From the NCBI GenBank assembly GCA_030595925.1, contig JAUVLC010000113.1:1-7385 (forward strand): a stretch of 7,385 nt of DNA. The letters run 5' to 3'. The position numbers and the translations under genes are program-made. Below the pieces are notes generated by a model. That model searched no databases. It had not been told where the DNA came from and saw only the letters and a program-made list of their open reading frames with translations. The number at the start of each line of letters is the position of its first letter. Within the stretch, counting starts at the first letter, position 1. This DNA is from Clostridia bacterium (lineage in GTDB: Bacteria > CBDUZB01 > JAGLHV01). Shown one piece after another: positions 5,169 through 7,385 of the stretch.

Positions 5169-5187
5169 CTTATTATTACTGCTTTTT

Positions 5188-7125
5188 TTAAAACTTAATG
5201 CTTTTATCGATAAATATTTGATGCCAGACCTCTAAAACCAATAACGACCACAGACGATAAGTGTGACTAACTCTTCCACTGAAATGCTCTGCTAATAATC
5301 GTTCAATACTCTCTTTCCTGAAATATCCACGTTGAATACTTTTTTGTGCTAAAAGTGTTTCCGTTAAATAATTTTTTAATTCACCCCTAAACCATTTACC
5401 TATCGGCACTCCAAAACCCATTTTCTTTCTGTTTAATATCTTATTCGGCAAAAATCCTTTTAAAGATTTCTTTAAAATATATTTGGAGGTCAACCCCTTT
5501 ATTTTCCACTGATAAGGAAGTGTTGCGGTAAACTCCATAAATTTATGGTCTAAAAAAGGAGAACGGGTCTCGAGACAATTTGCCATGGTAGCAATATCCA
5601 TTTTAACCAACAAATCTTCCGGAAGATAACTTTTAACATCCGTATAAAAAATCTTGTCCAAAAAATCAGAAGCATACGCATTATTATAAATCTGAAATAA
5701 ATATTCATTCGCATCCCAATCAACTGTTTTTTTACTCATTTCCTCTGTATAAAGAGATTTTTTTTGAGCACTATTAAAAACAGAATGCCACTCAGTATTG
5801 GGTAAAGGCATAGGTTTATCTGCGGACTGAATAAAACGTTTCATCTGTCTTAAATAAGATTTTTTCCCCACGGACTCCGGAAAATGTTTAACCGGATATT
5901 TCCACATTGCTTTTCGCAATCCCAAAGGAAGTTTTTGAAAAAATAATGCCATCTTATTAGCCCGATACCTATCATACCCGCCAAAACTCTCATCCCCTCC
6001 GTCTCCATTTAAAGCTACTTTTACAAATTTACCGGTTTCCCTGGCTACATAATAAGATGGAATACAGGAAGAATCCGCAAAAGGTTCATTATAATGCCAG
6101 ACAATCCGCGGTAAAACATCCAACATTCTTACTTTAACAATAAATTCATGGTGCTGGGTATGAAAAAGATCAGCCACCGTCCGGGCATACTCCAACTCAC
6201 TAAAATCATCCTCTTCAAACCCTATACTAAAGGTTTTAACCGGTTTAGAACTAAATTTACTCATCATCCCCACCACTGCCGAGGAATCAACACCACCGGA
6301 AAGAAAAGCACCCAGAGGAACATCACTGATCATTCTTATATTCACTGCTTCTTCCAATCGGCTGTTTATTTGGTTATATATTTCCTCCATTTTAAATTTT
6401 GAATTACTAAAATCCAGCTTTTTCCGATAATCAATATCCCAGAACTTTGAAATTTTTAGCTCTCCCGCGGCATTACAAATTAATATGCTTGCCGGGGGTA
6501 ATTTTTTAATATTTTTAAATATGCTTAAAGGGCTGGGAACATACTGGTAAGTCAAATATAAGTCAAGTGATTGCATATCAATTTCTTTTTTCATTTGATT
6601 ATATTCCAGAAGAGATTTTATTTCCGAAGCGAAAATTAACTTATTATCTATTACAGTATAAACAAGCGGTTTTTTACCTAAGCGATCCCGAGCTAAAAAT
6701 AACTGTTTTGTTCTTTCATCCCAAATGGCAAAAGCAAACATCCCTCGTAAATAATCGACGCATTTAACCCCGTAATCCTCATATAGATGAACAATTACTT
6801 CTGTATCCGTATGCGTATAAAAACAATGCCCTCTTTTTTCTAATTCACCCCGTAAACTTTTGAAATTATATATTTCGCCGTTAAAGGTAATCCAGATTTT
6901 CCTGTCTTCATTATGAATAGGCTGTTTTCCGCTTTTTAAATCAATTATAGAAAGTCTTCTATGCCCTAATCCTACCCGATATCCACCATTAGTCCCAGCA
7001 CAACCAAGATGTATTCCTTCTTCATCCGGGCCGCGATAATTCATTACTTTACACATTTTATTTAAAAGCTCTTTATCTACGCTCTTTTGTGAATTAAATT
7101 CGAAAATTCCGCATATCCCACACAT
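5188..7125 (-). CDS. asnB: Asparagine synthase (glutamine-hydrolysing) family amidotransferase
   Basis: This 645-residue enzyme joins a class II glutamine amidotransferase domain to an ATP-dependent synthetase domain. Starting at 7125 leaves Cys2 (MCGICGIF) free as the N-terminal nucleophile. The glutaminase domain has RGPDEEG (31-37), GHRRLSIID (54-62) and NGEIYN (82-87). The synthetase domain has the PP-loop SGGVDSS (276-282), GDGGDE (374-379), LPEDLLVKMD (501-510) and RSPFLDH (521-527). Key residues are all present. An upstream in-frame ATG at 7179 would bury Cys2 and is rejected; GGAGG at 7135-7139 lies 9 nt before the chosen start. The reaction makes asparagine from aspartate, ATP and glutamine, but homologues of this length inside polysaccharide loci often amidate sugar acids or amino sugars, and ugd nearby makes a uronic acid. 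Substrate is therefore uncertain. Confidence 0.93.
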   Translation of the reverse strand: MCGICGIFEFNSQKSVDKELLNKMCKVMNYRGPDEEGIHLGCAGTNGGYRVGLGHRRLSIIDLKSGKQPIHNEDRKIWITFNGEIYNFKSLRGELEKRGHCFYTHTDTEVIVHLYEDYGVKCVDYLRGMFAFAIWDERTKQLFLARDRLGKKPLVYTVIDNKLIFASEIKSLLEYNQMKKEIDMQSLDLYLTYQYVPSPLSIFKNIKKLPPASILICNAAGELKISKFWDIDYRKKLDFSNSKFKMEEIYNQINSRLEEAVNIRMISDVPLGAFLSGGVDSSAVVGMMSKFSSKPVKTFSIGFEEDDFSELEYARTVADLFHTQHHEFIVKVRMLDVLPRIVWHYNEPFADSSCIPSYYVARETGKFVKVALNGDGGDESFGGYDRYRANKMALFFQKLPLGLRKAMWKYPVKHFPESVGKKSYLRQMKRFIQSADKPMPLPNTEWHSVFNSAQKKSLYTEEMSKKTVDWDANEYLFQIYNNAYASDFLDKIFYTDVKSYLPEDLLVKMDIATMANCLETRSPFLDHKFMEFTATLPYQWKIKGLTSKYILKKSLKGFLPNKILNRKKMGFGVPIGKWFRGELKNYLTETLLAQKSIQRGYFRKESIERLLAEHFSGRVSHTYRLWSLLVLEVWHQIFIDKSIKF

Positions 7126-7133
7126 ATAGAACA

Positions 7134-7139
7134 TCCTCC
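7134..7139 (-). promoter_or_regulatory. Ribosome binding site deciding the asnB start
   Basis: GGAGGA on the minus strand is 8-9 nt upstream of the ATG at 7125. The ATG at 7134 (ATGTTCTATATG) overlaps the site and is too close to use, and the one at 7179 has no such site. Confidence 0.75.
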
Positions 7140-7385
7140 GGAAACTACAATTATTAGTTAAAGACAACGGACAGTCCATAGTCCATAGACAACAAATAAC
7201 AGAAAGTTATTAGTTAATAGTTATGAATTATAAGTTAACGACAAAAAATAAATATAAAAAGACAGCTCCATAAATGGAGCAACTACAAACTAAAAAACAA
7301 ATTCAAAATCCAAAATTAAAAACAAAAAAAATAAAGGTAAAATGTGTTTTGAACGACTTAGCAAATTTTAGCAGAAACAAGCGTT
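7140..7385. other. AT-rich leader upstream of asnB with iterated short motifs
   Basis: No gene was recognised on either strand. The stretch contains a tandem heptamer GTCCATA x2 (7174-7187), the ten-mer TTATTAGTTA twice (7151-7160, 7207-7216) with further GTTA/AGTTA variants to about 7238, and an A-rich CAAAATCCAAAATTAAAA tract near 7305. A minus-strand TATAAT-like hexamer lies at 7227-7232 without a convincing -35 box. The last 40 nt could be the end of a neighbouring gene, but every frame is too short to judge. Confidence 0.5.
7256..7280 (-). terminator. Weak Rho-independent terminator candidate
   Basis: On the minus strand GCTCCA-TTTA-TGGAGC forms a 6-bp stem (7280 to 7265), followed after TGTC by TTTTT (7260-7256). 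It would end transcription arriving from a gene beyond the right edge, before asnB. The stem is short and the T-run is displaced by 4 nt, so efficiency is doubtful. Confidence 0.35.

Noticed and set aside
7126-7179. An 18-residue N-terminal extension of the asparagine synthase from an ATG at 7179
   Set aside because: It would hide the Cys2 nucleophile needed for glutaminase activity, and the GGAGG site fits the ATG at 7125.

Overview
The window is an AT-rich bacterial sugar-nucleotide / surface-polysaccharide locus in which every recognisable gene lies on the minus strand. In transcription order (right to left) it carries an asparagine synthase-type amidotransferase (5188-7125), a broken DUF559 endonuclease-like gene (4738-5092), a short dTDP-4-dehydrorhamnose 3,5-epimerase-family cupin (4116-4571), dTDP-glucose 4,6-dehydratase rfbB (2522-3490), dTDP-4-dehydrorhamnose reductase rfbD (1608-2525, overlapping rfbB by 4 nt), UDP-glucose 6-dehydrogenase ugd (55-1347), and the first seven codons of a further NAD(P)-binding sugar epimerase/dehydratase running off the left edge (1-22).

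Functionally, RfbB, the epimerase-family protein and RfbD cover the last three steps of dTDP-L-rhamnose synthesis; the thymidylyltransferase RfbA is not in the window. Ugd makes UDP-glucuronate, and the truncated left-edge SDR gene directly behind it would fit a UDP-glucuronate decarboxylase or 4-epimerase, though seven residues cannot decide. The asparagine synthase homologue in such a locus often amidates a sugar acid or amino sugar rather than making free asparagine. Together they point to an O-antigen, capsule or exopolysaccharide precursor cluster.

The intergenic spaces are the unusual part. Between 3594 and 5168 almost all non-genic DNA is palindromic repeat. Two copies (1509-1594, 3634-3719) belong to a GTCATTGCGAG-type repeat; one of them is framed by 25-nt inverted arms. 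A GTCATTCC-type palindrome sits inside 15-nt inverted arms (3919-4046). A CCCCCTTTTTCAAAGGGGG family has four clear copies and one degenerate copy. Two of these copies point at each other around the DUF559 gene, and behind them lie matching outer ends (GGTA-n-TGTC...). The unit 4595-5168 therefore looks like a small mobile element carrying a decayed DUF559 nuclease; a solo end of the same family sits behind the epimerase gene. This is the best candidate here for an under-described system.

The organism cannot be named from this stretch. AT-rich coding, purine-rich AGAAAGGA / GGAGG ribosome binding sites, the ~150-residue epimerase form and a high load of mixed palindromic repeats recall anaerobic or candidate-phylum bacteria (for example Omnitrophota- or Atribacterota-like genomes), but this is a guess. 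No rRNA, tRNA or CRISPR array was seen.
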